Shown here: piece by piece, positions 55,511-64,000 of the stretch
How positions within the stretch are numbered: the first letter of the stretch is position 1
How the letters are laid out: each line of letters begins with the position of its first letter
Source: Chromatiaceae bacterium
GTDB taxonomy: Bacteria > Pseudomonadota > Gammaproteobacteria > Chromatiales > Chromatiaceae
Assembly (NCBI GenBank): GCA_024235175.1
Contig: JACKMX010000002.1
Location: forward strand, 620,001 to 684,000
DNA: 64,000 bases
Direction: 5' to 3'
The notes under the pieces: model-generated
What the model was told of the DNA's origin: nothing
The model's database searches: none
Seen by the model: only the letters and a program-made list of their open reading frames with translations
Program-made: the position numbers and the translations under genes

Positions 55511-56970
55511 CAGAGCGCGAACATAGAACTGAACCTGGTGACGGATGCGGACATCAGATGCAGCGCAGGCGCAGGAAACAACCCCAGCAGAACTATTCCT
55601 GTGGTCAGCACTGAGGCCGCAATCAGTTCAACCCCACTCAGATCCTGAATATGCAACATGCGCGGTCTAACAGGTCCGGTAAACAGCCGGCCGACAGAAC
55701 GGATGGCATAGGCGGCGCTGATCATTACGCCCAGACTCAGCACCACCACCAGCCAGCCCCATCGCTGAAACCCGCCAATCAACGCATGCAATTCAGCGAT
55801 GAAACCCACGGTGCCGGGCAAACTCACCGCGGCCACAAAAGTCAGTGTGGTTAGCACGGCAAAACGTGGCATCACACGCACCAGCGAGCTGTAATCATTG
55901 ATATCCCGGGTATGGGTCCGTTCGTATAAAAGACCGATGAGCAGAAACAGTGCACCGGCCACCAGTCCGTGGGCAACCATCTGCATGACCGCACCGGTAA
56001 GACCGGAGACATTCAACGCGGCTATCCCCACCAGCACCACACCCATATGACTTACCGATGAGTAGGCGATCATCGCTTTCAGGTCGCGCTGCCGCCACGC
56101 CAGCAATCCGCCATAAATCAGGCTGACAAGCGCCAGCGCAATCAGCACACCCTGCAGCGCCACCGCTCCGTCCGGCAGAATCCCGGTGACACGTATCAAA
56201 CCATAGGATCCCATTTTCAGCAGTACACCGGAAAGTAGGATACTGACCGGACTGGGCGCCTCCACATGGGCTATGGGCAGCCAGCCGTGAATCGGAAAAA
56301 CCGGCATCTTGACGCCAAATCCAACCAGGAAACCCAGAAAAATAAAAATCTGGGTCTGCTCAGGCAAGCTTGTCGCACCTGCGGCAATGTCTGCCATCGC
56401 GAATGTGTGGCCGGGTACTGTGTCGAACAGAATCAGCAGGCTGACCAGTAAAAAAACCGAACCTCCCATGGTATACAAAAAGAAGTTGAGAGCCGCACCA
56501 TGGCGGTTGGCACCTCCCCATCGGTCAATGAGAAAAAACAATGGAATCAGTGTCAGTTCCCAGAAGACATAAAAAAGCGCCCAGTCCTGAGCCATGAACA
56601 CGCCCAGCATAGCCGATTCGAGCACCAGCATCAGCAGATAGTAGATCTTCGATGGCTGCCGGATATTGCCCGATGCCAGAATTGCGACAAAAGTCAGCAG
56701 AGTGGCAAGCAGCACCATCGGCAGGGAGAAGCCATCCACGCCAAAGGCGAAGGAAGTTCCCATACGCGGGTTCCACCGATGCATTTCAAAATACTGTAAC
56801 CCGGAATTCTGGAGGTCGAAGCCCGCCAGCAATCCCCAGGCGATGACCAGTGTCAGTAACCCCGCGCCAACTGCAATGCTCCGAATCAGGCGCCCGAAAT
56901 CGTCGGGTATCGCCGCGATCAAAGCAGCACCGAACAGCGGCATCAGCAGAAGAAGTGTTAGAATCCCCAC
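55510..56970 (-). CDS. NuoM-like antiporter subunit, first gene of DabA operon
   Basis: 486 residues, about 14 membrane helices. Close in form to complex I subunit M: FAFGVDGFSLPMVLL, FYVFWELTLIPLFFLIDRWG with Glu138, FGVKMPVFPIHGWLPIAHVE with Lys221, LLKMGSYGLIRV, and IAYSSVSHMGVVLVGI. The channel residues are intact, so ion translocation is likely. The start is a GTG at 56970 without a strong ribosome site. It overlaps dabA by one base. Complex I genes are absent from the window, so it is assigned to the DabA operon. Confidence 0.86.
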   Translation of the reverse strand: MGILTLLLLMPLFGAALIAAIPDDFGRLIRSIAVGAGLLTLVIAWGLLAGFDLQNSGLQYFEMHRWNPRMGTSFAFGVDGFSLPMVLLATLLTFVAILASGNIRQPSKIYYLLMLVLESAMLGVFMAQDWALFYVFWELTLIPLFFLIDRWGGANRHGAALNFFLYTMGGSVFLLVSLLILFDTVPGHTFAMADIAAGATSLPEQTQIFIFLGFLVGFGVKMPVFPIHGWLPIAHVEAPSPVSILLSGVLLKMGSYGLIRVTGILPDGAVALQGVLIALALVSLIYGGLLAWRQRDLKAMIAYSSVSHMGVVLVGIAALNVSGLTGAVMQMVAHGLVAGALFLLIGLLYERTHTRDINDYSSLVRVMPRFAVLTTLTFVAAVSLPGTVGFIAELHALIGGFQRWGWLVVVLSLGVMISAAYAIRSVGRLFTGPVRPRMLHIQDLSGVELIAASVLTTGIVLLGLFPAPALHLMSASVTRFSSMFAL

Positions 56971-57474
56971 TACCCAGGACCCATCAGGATAATCGAATCG
57001 TTACTGTTGTGCCTTGGGATGCACCAATCAAGGCACATGGCGCATTTTCCGGTTGTTTCAAACAAGCAAAGCACGGCACCAGGTAAGCTGTTCTCAGCTG
57101 CAGCGGCCCTGCTCCTGTTTCCGCTTAACATTGTTATCAGTTGATTATCGGGAACAACCAAACCGCACTCTCCCTCTGCCTTACTATCAGGGCCTGTTAA
57201 CACTATGCGGATGCCCGGCGGAGTACAAATTCGTCAGCATAAACGAATTTAAGGATCTATTAAATCATTGATACCTTTCACCGGATACCAAGGAAGTGCG
57301 CCCCGGAATGTTTCAGGCATGTTTCCGGATTATTTCTGAAATAGCACTCCCTTGTTAGGCCAAACATGATTAGAATGATGTTTCACGATTAATCCAGTAG
57401 AATCCGGTCTGTATCCGTATCTCATTTGTGACGGATAAGCCTATTAACAATAAATCAAAACCCAGGATCATATT
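56971..57474. other. Divergent promoter region between DabA operon and nhaD
   Basis: 504 bp without a recognised gene. Both the five-gene operon and nhaD must be transcribed from here. It contains a GGGCCTGTTAAC repeat at 57188. No clear promoter or operator was picked out. Confidence 0.5.
57188..57216 (+). repeat. GGGCCTGTTAAC repeat, copy 5
   Basis: CAGGGCCTGTTAACACTATG followed by CGGATGCCC. It is the best match to copy 1 at 2984 (shared GGGCCTGTTAAC and TATGCGGATGCC/CATGCGGATGCC). Confidence 0.65.
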
Positions 57475-58932
57475 GTGACCAGCTCAGCCCAAAAGCTAAT
57501 TCTCCTGCTACTTTCGATCGTGCTTCCAGGCGTTGCCTGGGCGTCAGATGGAGACGGAAGCCGCCTGGACCTGACCAATCACTGGGCGGGTTTTACCGCT
57601 ATTGCAATTTTCGTGTTGGCCTACGGACTGGTGATGGCGGAAGAGTTTACCCATTTGCGCAAGTCCAAACCGGTAATCCTGGCTGCCGGCGTTATCTGGG
57701 CAATGATAGCTATGGTCTATCACAACCACCCGGAATTGGGCGTCCATGTAACCGAACAGGCGGTGCGACACAACCTGCTTGAATACGCCGAACTGATGCT
57801 TTTCCTGTTGGTGGCGATGACCTACATCAACGCGATGGATGAACGTAATGTATTCGAGGCATTGCGCTCCTGGCTTGTGCGCAAAGGATTTGGATTCCGT
57901 TCACTGTTCTGGATCACCGGCATTTTGGCATTCTTCATCTCCCCAGTAGCCGACAACCTCACCACCGCACTGCTCATGTGTGCGGTTGTGTTGGCAGTGG
58001 GCGGTGACAATTCCAGGTTTGTGCTGCTCGCCTGCATCAACATCGTGGTGGCTGCCAATGCCGGCGGCGCTTTCAGTCCCTTCGGCGACATCACTACGCT
58101 TATGGTGTGGCAGAAAGGCCTGACGACGGCTCAGGGGGCGGTGGATTTCTGGGCGTTCTTTGCGCTGTTTATACCCTCCATAGTCAACTGGTTTGTACCC
58201 GCCGCGATCATGATATTCGCAGTGCCCAATGAGGAACCCACAGGCGGGGGCGATTCGATCCCAATGAGACGCGGCGCCAAACGCATTATTTTTCTGTTCC
58301 TGCTGACCATCGCCACCGCGGTCAGTTTTCATAACTTCCTGCATATGCCACCCGTCATCGGCATGCTCACCGGCCTGGCATACCTGCAGTTCTTCGGCTT
58401 TTACCTGAAGAAGACCTTTCATAAAGATCTCTCCAATTCTCTGGATGACGAGACCGAGATGGATCACGATGGACAAATCGGAGATCCCGTCGCTTTCGAT
58501 GTATTCAGGAAGGTCGCCCGGGCGGAATGGGACACCCTGTTTTTTTTCTACGGCGTGGTGCTCTGCGTCGGCGGTCTTGGATTTATCGGCTATCTGGCAC
58601 TGGTATCGGAATTGATGTACGTCGGCTTGGGGCCGACTTCCGCCAATGTTATTGTCGGTTTTCTCTCCGCCATCGTCGACAACATTCCGGTGATGTTCGC
58701 AGTGCTGACCATGCTGCCGGACATGTCAATGGGACAGTGGCTGCTGGTGACCCTGACCGCAGGTGTGGGTGGATCCATGCTCTCAATCGGCTCGGCTGCC
58801 GGCGTGGCGCTGATGGGACAGGCCCGTGGAAAATACACCTTCTTCGGGCATCTTAAGTGGACTCCGGCTATCGCGCTTGGATACGCGGCAAGTATTTTCA
58901 GTCACCTGTGGATCAACTCCCATCTGTTCTGA
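57475..58932 (+). CDS. nhaD: Na+/H+ antiporter NhaD
   Basis: 485 residues, about 12-13 membrane helices with an N-terminal signal-like helix (ILLLLSIVLPGVAWASDGD). NhaD words: FISPVADNLTTALLMCAVVLAVGG, NIVVAANAGGAFSPFGDITTLMVWQKG, GFLSAIVDNIPVMFAVLTMLP and GGSMLSIGSAAGVALMGQARG (given in part). It exchanges Na+ for H+ in the inner membrane. Starting codon is GTG 57475 with AGGA upstream. It is divergent from the DabA operon; it could maintain the sodium or proton gradient used by that system. Confidence 0.94.
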   Translation: MTSSAQKLILLLLSIVLPGVAWASDGDGSRLDLTNHWAGFTAIAIFVLAYGLVMAEEFTHLRKSKPVILAAGVIWAMIAMVYHNHPELGVHVTEQAVRHNLLEYAELMLFLLVAMTYINAMDERNVFEALRSWLVRKGFGFRSLFWITGILAFFISPVADNLTTALLMCAVVLAVGGDNSRFVLLACINIVVAANAGGAFSPFGDITTLMVWQKGLTTAQGAVDFWAFFALFIPSIVNWFVPAAIMIFAVPNEEPTGGGDSIPMRRGAKRIIFLFLLTIATAVSFHNFLHMPPVIGMLTGLAYLQFFGFYLKKTFHKDLSNSLDDETEMDHDGQIGDPVAFDVFRKVARAEWDTLFFFYGVVLCVGGLGFIGYLALVSELMYVGLGPTSANVIVGFLSAIVDNIPVMFAVLTMLPDMSMGQWLLVTLTAGVGGSMLSIGSAAGVALMGQARGKYTFFGHLKWTPAIALGYAASIFSHLWINSHLF

Positions 58933-59247
58933 CCGAAAAACAGTACCCAGAACGCTGTTAACACAACAAATGTACGCAGTTTTATCCCGGTTGCCGCTCC
59001 CCTTGACAAAGGGTGCAGCGGCAGTTACACCACAATTACTTATCGCCTCGTTTTTCATAGAAAAATCTTAGTCTGGCATCAGCACAGCGAGCGTTCAGAC
59101 TATGTCGGTTCGTGCTATATTTCGCCATTCCATTTTCATGTTAAGAACTGTGTTATTCCGTTCAGATTATTGTTTGAAAGGAAATTATTCCAGCTTAGTC
59201 AGATAGTTAAAGCTGGCTAAAATGATGTAACCTCTTGGGAGATATAC
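58933..59247. other. Region upstream of prkB
   Basis: 315 bp between nhaD and prkB. No gene. Contains the inverted repeat at 59190-59216 and a possible -10-like TAAAAT at 59218. Confidence 0.45.
59190..59216 (+). promoter_or_regulatory. Inverted repeat upstream of prkB
   Basis: CCAGCTT (59190-59196) and AAGCTGG (59210-59216) are perfect inverted arms, 31 bp before the ATG; the spacer carries TTAGTCAGATAGTTAA, loosely like a LysR-type (CbbR) T-N-A box. May be an operator or a leader hairpin. Weak evidence. Confidence 0.3.
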
Positions 59248-60120
59248 ATGTCCACACAGCATCCTGTCGTTGCGGTAACCGGCTCCTCGGGCGCTGGAAC
59301 AACTACCGTAAAGCGCGCTTTCGAGCATATTTTCTATCGCGACGGATTTAGACCGGCAGTTGTCGAAGGGGATAGCTTCCACTGTTTCGACCGGGTTGCA
59401 ATGCGCCAGAAAATAACCGAGGGTTTGAGCCACTTTGGTCCAGATGCCAACTGCTTCGACAAGTTGGAAGAGCTTTTTCGGAGTTATGGCGAAACAGGTT
59501 CAGGCAAGAAACGCTACTACTTGCACAGCCAGGAAGAGGCCGATGAACACAACGCACGCCTCGGCACCGAAAAAAAACCAGGTGAATTCACCCCTTGGGA
59601 AGAGCTTGAGAGCGGTACCGACCTGCTTTTCTACGAAGGGCTGCACGGACTCGCGGTAACCGAAAAGTATAATATTGCTCAGCATGTAGACCTCGGGGTG
59701 GGGGTGGTGCCTATCGTCAACCTGGAGTGGATACAGAAGATTTTCCGCGACAATGCCGAACGTGGATACAGCGAAGAGGCAATCGTCGATACCATTCTGC
59801 GGCGCATGCCCGACTACATCAACCACATCACGCCACAGTTCTCCCGCACCGACATTAACTTCCAGCGGGTACCTACGGTGGACACCTCGAACCCATTTAT
59901 CGCGCGCGACATTCCAACGCCTGATGAAAGTTTCGTGGTCATCCGCTTTCGCGATCCCAAAAAACTGAACACGGACTTTCCCTACCTGCTATCCATGCTT
60001 GGTGGTTCGTTCATGTCGCGGCGCAACTGCCTTGTGGTCCCGGGCGGTAAAATGGGCTTTGCTATGGAGATTATCCTGCAACCGATAATTGAACGGATGA
60101 TGGAGAAGACTCGAATCTGA
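59248..60120 (+). CDS. prkB: Phosphoribulokinase (proteobacterial type)
   Basis: 290 residues, normal for the class I octameric enzyme. P-loop VTGSSGAGTTTVKRAF; VVEGDSFHCFDRVAM; the HLGVGVVP-like HVDLGVGVVPIVNLEW; ILRRMPDYINHITPQFSRTD; and VVPGGKMGFAMEIIL at the end. It phosphorylates ribulose 5-phosphate to the RuBisCO substrate, so the Calvin cycle is expected to run, although RuBisCO is not in the window. GGGAG precedes the ATG at 59248. A terminator follows. Confidence 0.96.
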   Translation: MSTQHPVVAVTGSSGAGTTTVKRAFEHIFYRDGFRPAVVEGDSFHCFDRVAMRQKITEGLSHFGPDANCFDKLEELFRSYGETGSGKKRYYLHSQEEADEHNARLGTEKKPGEFTPWEELESGTDLLFYEGLHGLAVTEKYNIAQHVDLGVGVVPIVNLEWIQKIFRDNAERGYSEEAIVDTILRRMPDYINHITPQFSRTDINFQRVPTVDTSNPFIARDIPTPDESFVVIRFRDPKKLNTDFPYLLSMLGGSFMSRRNCLVVPGGKMGFAMEIILQPIIERMMEKTRI

Positions 60121-60148
60121 CAGGCCGGATTGATTGGGGTCCCGTAAA

Positions 60149-60176
60149 AAGCCGTCCGGTCATCGCCGGACGGCTT
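60149..60176. terminator. Bidirectional terminator between prkB and ydgA-like gene
   Basis: AAGCCGTCCGG (60149-60159) pairs perfectly with CCGGACGGCTT (60166-60176). T-rich CTTCTTT follows on the plus strand and TTTTTAC on the minus strand, so both convergent genes can end here. Confidence 0.88.
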
Positions 60177-60228
60177 CTTTGTCGGCCGAAGCAACTTCTC
60201 CGCCAATCTGGCTGCCGGCATGGGCCGG

Positions 60229-61614
60229 TTACTGGGGTAGAGGAATAGTTTTTCCGTTTACCGTGAGCAATCCTGACGACAGTGACGCCACAGTGGCCAG
60301 GTCCTCACCGTCACGCTCAATAATCTGCTGCGACAACCAATGGCTCAGCTGCTCGTCCACCTGGCGCTCAACCAATTGCTGCAACTGTCCCGGCTCTAAC
60401 GCAGGCGCTTCTGCACCCTGCTCAATCATTGTGCTGATTTTCCGCTCCACCTGAAGCCTTGTCTGTTGTATCAGCATCGTGCGAAACAGTTTTTCCGGCA
60501 TACGCAGCGACAGATCCGCTACCAACTTGCCGGCCAGTGCACGCATATTTGACAACTCCGCCAGGCTGAGTCCCTCAGCACGCAAACTGATCTCGCCCTC
60601 CACCGTACCATCCGGCGTAATCAGGCGCAGCGGTTTTATGGCGATGGCGGGATCGTTTTTCAACAGCTCGGATCCGACACCCATTACTATTCCCATCATG
60701 GCCATGCCCCGCTGCGCATCCGACATTGCCTGATTTTTTATCTCTTCCATAGCCTGCTGCAGACGCACCAGCACAGGTGCGGAGAGCCGGCTCAGCTCCA
60801 CCCGCAACAGACCCGGTCCGTATACGGCTCCACCGGCCTCGATCCGCTCCAAACGATAGCTGGCAACTGCCCTGACCTGTTCGGCCTCCTCTGAACTCTC
60901 CAGGTCAACAGCCAATTCGCGCACCGCAAACTGTTCGTTTTGCCCCTGGTCATGCAGTATCAGCCGCTGGACTTTGAGCTCTCCGCTTCCAAGCATCAGG
61001 CCGCTGTCACCCGAATGGGATTTGGAATCCAGTCGGGTCTCACCCAGTTCGATAAGCTTTTTACCAGCATTGCCGACACCGAGGCTATGAAGGATGAGAT
61101 GGATCTCAATATTCCCAGCGATATCGAAGTCGATCTCGCCTGTCACTCCGCCAAACGAGATATCCGGCAACTGCTCAGACCCGGCAATATCGGCAGCCGG
61201 CAGATTGATTCGGGTATGTCCCCTGCCATCAAAATCCACCAGCGTATGGATCTGCGCCGGATAATCCGGCAGGGGTATCCAATGCTCCGGAAACTCAATT
61301 TCACTGCTGATTTCCGCCAGACCGAAGCCGGAAGAGACAAGCGGCCCATGGGATATAGTGCTGAGCAGGGTAAGATGCAGAGTATCGGTTTTTTTATCCG
61401 CAGACGAACCCTTGGCTCCGACAAAGACGATACCTGTTTTCGCCGTGGAACCAAACCAACCCCGATTGTAACTGCGGGATATCACAGCTAGACCACTCTG
61501 CTGAATTCGGTCGATTGCCAGCTGATAGCGGGCTTCCGCCCTGATGCCGATGATTGCCGGAGCACAGAACACCAGAATCATCACCAGTACAGCTACAGCA
61601 AAGAACTTTTTCAT
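60229..61614 (-). CDS. DUF945/YdgA family protein
   Basis: 461 residues with an N-terminal membrane or signal helix (VAVLVMILVFCAPAIIG) and a long periplasmic domain of the YdgA (DUF945) type: YQLAIDRIQQSGLAVISRSYNRGWFGSTAKT (in part), LHLTLLSTISHGPL, and amphipathic beta repeats. Such proteins resemble AsmA/lipid-handling folds; function uncertain. No partner genes nearby. Confidence 0.82.
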   Translation of the reverse strand: MKKFFAVAVLVMILVFCAPAIIGIRAEARYQLAIDRIQQSGLAVISRSYNRGWFGSTAKTGIVFVGAKGSSADKKTDTLHLTLLSTISHGPLVSSGFGLAEISSEIEFPEHWIPLPDYPAQIHTLVDFDGRGHTRINLPAADIAGSEQLPDISFGGVTGEIDFDIAGNIEIHLILHSLGVGNAGKKLIELGETRLDSKSHSGDSGLMLGSGELKVQRLILHDQGQNEQFAVRELAVDLESSEEAEQVRAVASYRLERIEAGGAVYGPGLLRVELSRLSAPVLVRLQQAMEEIKNQAMSDAQRGMAMMGIVMGVGSELLKNDPAIAIKPLRLITPDGTVEGEISLRAEGLSLAELSNMRALAGKLVADLSLRMPEKLFRTMLIQQTRLQVERKISTMIEQGAEAPALEPGQLQQLVERQVDEQLSHWLSQQIIERDGEDLATVASLSSGLLTVNGKTIPLPQ

Positions 61615-61651
61615 ACGACCAATTGAATCTGCATTACCAATACTTTTGCCG

Positions 61652-63589
61652 CTATGGTTTACTGTCTATTCGGCCCGGCCTCGTGCGTAGCAGCTGCCGA
61701 ATGTTCTGTTGCGCAGCATGGACGGATCGAATAATCGACTCCGCATCCAGTCCGGCTTCATGCAGCTGTTCGTCACAGCTGGCATGTTCAATGAAACGAT
61801 CCGGCAAACCGAGGTTCAGCACCTTGACCGGGTGCATCAGACTCAACAGATACTCATTCACCGCAGAGCCCGCCCCTCCCTGCACCACATTCTCCTCCAG
61901 TGTAACCAGAAGCTCGTGACTGTCTGCAAGCTGAAGTATCAGATCCTTGTCGAGCGGTTTGATGAACCGCATGTTGGCCACGGATGCCTGCAGCCTGTCG
62001 CCCACTTCCAGTGCCGTGGAGACCAGGCTGCCAAAGGCAAGGAGTGCGGTTCCACTGCCTTCGCGTATCAGATCCCCTCTGCCGATCTGCAGCGTCTCCA
62101 AGGCAGCGCCGGCTTCGACACCCGGCCCGCTTCCCCGCGGATACCGGACCAGCGCCGGTCCCGGATACTCGTATGCGGTCTGCAACATCATCCGGCATTC
62201 GTTTTCATTGGCCGGAGCCATGATCACCATGTTGGGCAGAGCGCGTGCGTAGCTTAGATCGAAACTGCCCGCATGCGTGGCGCCATCGGCTCCAACCTGT
62301 CCCGCCCGGTCCACGGCAAATGTAACATCCAGATTTTGCAGCGCCACATCGTGAATCAACTGATCGTACGCCCGCTGCAGAAAGCTGGAGTAGATTGCCA
62401 CCACCGGCTTGCCCCCTTCGCAGGCGATACCGGCAGCGAAAGTGACTGCGTGCTGTTCGGCTATGGAGACATCGAAATAGCGATCCGGAAACTCTTTGGA
62501 AAAACGCACCAGACCCGAGCCTTCGCGCATGGCCGGAGTAATGCCCACCAGGCGCGAATCGGCACGTGCTGCATCGCACAGCCAGTCGCTGAAAACCTGG
62601 GTATAAGTCGGACCGGTGGCTGCTCCCTTCTCCATCTTGCCGGTACCCGGGTCGAAGGGCGTCACGCCATGGTAGAAGCAAGGGTCGGATTCGGCTGGCC
62701 TGTATCCCTTTCCCTTTTTGGTGATCACGTGCAGCAGGCGCGGGCCGGGCATGCTCTTCATGTTATCGAGCGTTGTTACAAGCGTCTCAAGATCGTGCCC
62801 ATCGACGGGGCCGATATAGTTGAATCCAAACTCTTCGAACAGTGTTCCAGGCATCACCATTCCCTTCATATGCTCTTCCCACCGCCCGACCAGTTCGCTC
62901 AAGTTTGGCAGTCTGCTCAATGCGCTTTTACCGCCCTCGCGTACGGTCGTGTAGAGCTTTCCCGAAAGTACTCTCGCAAGATGATTACTGAAAGCCCCCA
63001 CTGGAGGAGAGATAGACATATCGTTGTCATTCAGAACCACCAGAATATCGAGGTCCAGTCCACCGGCATGATTGAGCGCCTCAAACGCCATGCCGGCGCT
63101 CATGGCTGCGTCTCCGATCACCGCCACCACATGACGTCGAATCCGCTGCTGCTTGGCCGCCGCCGCCATTCCCAGCGCCGCACCGATCGAGGTGCTGGAA
63201 TGACCGGTGCCAAAGGTGTCGTACTCGCTCTCCTCACGCCGCGGAAAACCCGATAGACCATCCTTCTGACGCAAGGTTGCCATCCGTTCCCGCCGACCCG
63301 TCAGGATTTTATGTGGATAAGCCTGGTGCCCCACATCCCACACCAGACGGTCGTAGGGGGTGTTAAACACGTAGTGCAGTGCGATGGTCAATTCCACCAC
63401 CCCAAGCCCTGCCGCCAGATGACCGCCCGTGCGGGATACCGTATCGATCAGATAATCCCTGAGTTCGTCCGCCAGGCGAGTCAGTTCGTCCGTGGGCAGG
63501 CGTTTCAACTGCTGGGGTGAATCCACCGCTTCAAGCAGTGGATGGCGGCGCATCTTGCCGAAACTGCCTTCGCCATCGGATTTTGGCAT
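61652..63589 (-). CDS. dxs: 1-deoxy-D-xylulose-5-phosphate synthase
   Basis: 645 residues, transketolase-like. DVGHQAYPHKILTGR, GTGHSSTSIGAALGMA, thiamine diphosphate motif VIGDAAMSAGMAFEALNHAG with NDNDMSISPPVG, GPVDGHDLETLV, and FDVSIAEQHAVTFAAG, FAVDRAGQVGADGATHAG. It condenses pyruvate and glyceraldehyde 3-phosphate for isoprenoids, thiamine and pyridoxal. ispA and xseB, often upstream in relatives, are not here; the upstream neighbour is a DUF938 gene. Confidence 0.97.
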   Translation of the reverse strand: MPKSDGEGSFGKMRRHPLLEAVDSPQQLKRLPTDELTRLADELRDYLIDTVSRTGGHLAAGLGVVELTIALHYVFNTPYDRLVWDVGHQAYPHKILTGRRERMATLRQKDGLSGFPRREESEYDTFGTGHSSTSIGAALGMAAAAKQQRIRRHVVAVIGDAAMSAGMAFEALNHAGGLDLDILVVLNDNDMSISPPVGAFSNHLARVLSGKLYTTVREGGKSALSRLPNLSELVGRWEEHMKGMVMPGTLFEEFGFNYIGPVDGHDLETLVTTLDNMKSMPGPRLLHVITKKGKGYRPAESDPCFYHGVTPFDPGTGKMEKGAATGPTYTQVFSDWLCDAARADSRLVGITPAMREGSGLVRFSKEFPDRYFDVSIAEQHAVTFAAGIACEGGKPVVAIYSSFLQRAYDQLIHDVALQNLDVTFAVDRAGQVGADGATHAGSFDLSYARALPNMVIMAPANENECRMMLQTAYEYPGPALVRYPRGSGPGVEAGAALETLQIGRGDLIREGSGTALLAFGSLVSTALEVGDRLQASVANMRFIKPLDKDLILQLADSHELLVTLEENVVQGGAGSAVNEYLLSLMHPVKVLNLGLPDRFIEHASCDEQLHEAGLDAESIIRSVHAAQQNIRQLLRTRPGRIDSKP

Positions 63590-63798
63590 GGTCGATCTCT
63601 AGGTACGGTTGGAGGTCGGTGAAACAGATCCCGACCCAGGATTTTGCTTAAGCCGGCGGGGCATTGTAACGCATCCCGCTATACCGGTTTAAAATTTATT
63701 CAACTTTAAACAGATACCGGTTTTCAAAAAAGCGTACTTTTGAAAAGGGAAAACAGTGGCAAGTGAGCTTTGGTTGCGCGAAGAAATTGGAATCCTGT

Positions 63799-64000
63799 CT
63801 ACTCCCAACCAGGAAGGGCGCCCTTCTGCTGGTCTTTGTGCCAGGCCAGAAGCCGATTGTTTGCCGGCATCTCAAAATCATCCGACAGCGACATACCCGA
63901 TGCTTCAGCAACTCTGTTCAGATCCCCGATATCCCTGATGCCACTCTGCGGGTCGCGGGACTTGAGCCATTGGTCAAACCGGGCATTGCTTTCACTGATA
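63799..64000 (-). CDS. DUF938 methyltransferase-like protein, C-terminal part
   Basis: Only the last 66 residues are in the window: SNARFDQWLKSRDPQSGIRD, then VAEASGMSLSDDFEMPANNR and LLAWHK. This ending (SNxxFDxxL..RDP..GIRD.....MPANN) is typical of DUF938, a SAM-dependent methyltransferase-like family of unknown substrate. The gene begins outside the window. The stop lies at 63799-63801; the following 209 bp to dxs hold nothing recognised. Confidence 0.82.
   Translation of the reverse strand, partial: ISESNARFDQWLKSRDPQSGIRDIGDLNRVAEASGMSLSDDFEMPANNRLLAWHKDQQKGALPGWE

Noticed and set aside
47655..56970. NuoL/M-like genes as part of a respiratory complex I operon
   Set aside because: No nuoA-K, nuoE/F/G or other complex I genes are present; DabA sits in the middle of the operon.
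56970..57203. A 77-codon minus frame ending in TAGTG at the start of the DabA operon
   Set aside because: It runs through the GGGCCTGTTAAC repeat, lacks a ribosome site and resembles no protein; the TAGTG overlap looks like chance.

Overview
The window reads as chromosome of a chemolithoautotrophic, sulfur-oxidising gammaproteobacterium of moderate-to-high GC, in the sphere of purple sulfur bacteria and invertebrate thiosymbionts. This rests on three genes for secreted Trp/Gly/Tyr-rich sulfur-globule-type proteins, a phosphoribulokinase, a DabA-type inorganic-carbon uptake operon, and the gammaproteobacterial block rsmI | lpoA-yraN-diaA-dolP. The genus is not fixed by anything seen here, and no rRNA, tRNA or CRISPR array was recognised.

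Layout. 1-2.8 kb: a minus-strand cluster for a partial 3-hydroxypropionate bi-cycle (mesaconyl-CoA transferase, Chloroflexus-type malyl-CoA lyase, and a second malyl-CoA lyase of the Rhodobacter Mcl1 type). 3.0-4.9 kb: an IS110/IS1111-type insertion sequence with 13-bp inverted ends and a structured non-coding end, among other mobile debris. 4.9-10.4 kb: an orphan exosortase-associated acyltransferase, soluble transhydrogenase sthA and a GGDEF/EAL protein. 10.6-16 kb: a secreted protein with two copies of a six-cysteine repeat, a TudS/DUF523 protein, argG, a HerA-like ATPase and an esterase. 16.2-22.3 kb: the pyruvate dehydrogenase operon aceE-aceF-lpdA. 22.5-23.9 kb: two sulfur-globule-type genes. 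24-29.5 kb: mlaA, a TraB/GumN protein, rnt, grxD, a CopD/HemJ-like membrane protein and asnO. 29.6-33.3 kb: the oxidative pentose phosphate operon gnd-zwf-pgl. 33.3-44.3 kb: DUF302, HDOD, sodB, a DsbA-like protein, PilZ, the rsmI/lpoA block, an FAD oxidase and a DUF3047 protein.

44.7-60.1 kb looks like an inorganic-carbon and ion island: a SulP transporter, a third sulfur-globule gene, a tightly coupled five-gene operon (NuoM-like, DabA, NuoL/DabB-like, a degenerate NuoM-like, NuoM-like), a divergent nhaD Na+/H+ antiporter, and prkB. The published DAB pump is the pair DabA-DabB, so a DabA with four antiporter-like membrane subunits, one of which has lost the canonical proton-channel Glu and Lys, is the most interesting system here. 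60-64 kb: a YdgA/DUF945 protein, dxs, and the end of a DUF938 methyltransferase.

Working together, the genes suggest CO2 fixation by the Calvin cycle fed by energised bicarbonate uptake, re-assimilation of acetate/propionate-level carbon by part of the 3-HP bi-cycle, NADPH balance by the oxidative pentose phosphate pathway plus SthA, and periplasmic sulfur storage. All calls come from reading the sequence and from remembered family features; no search was run.
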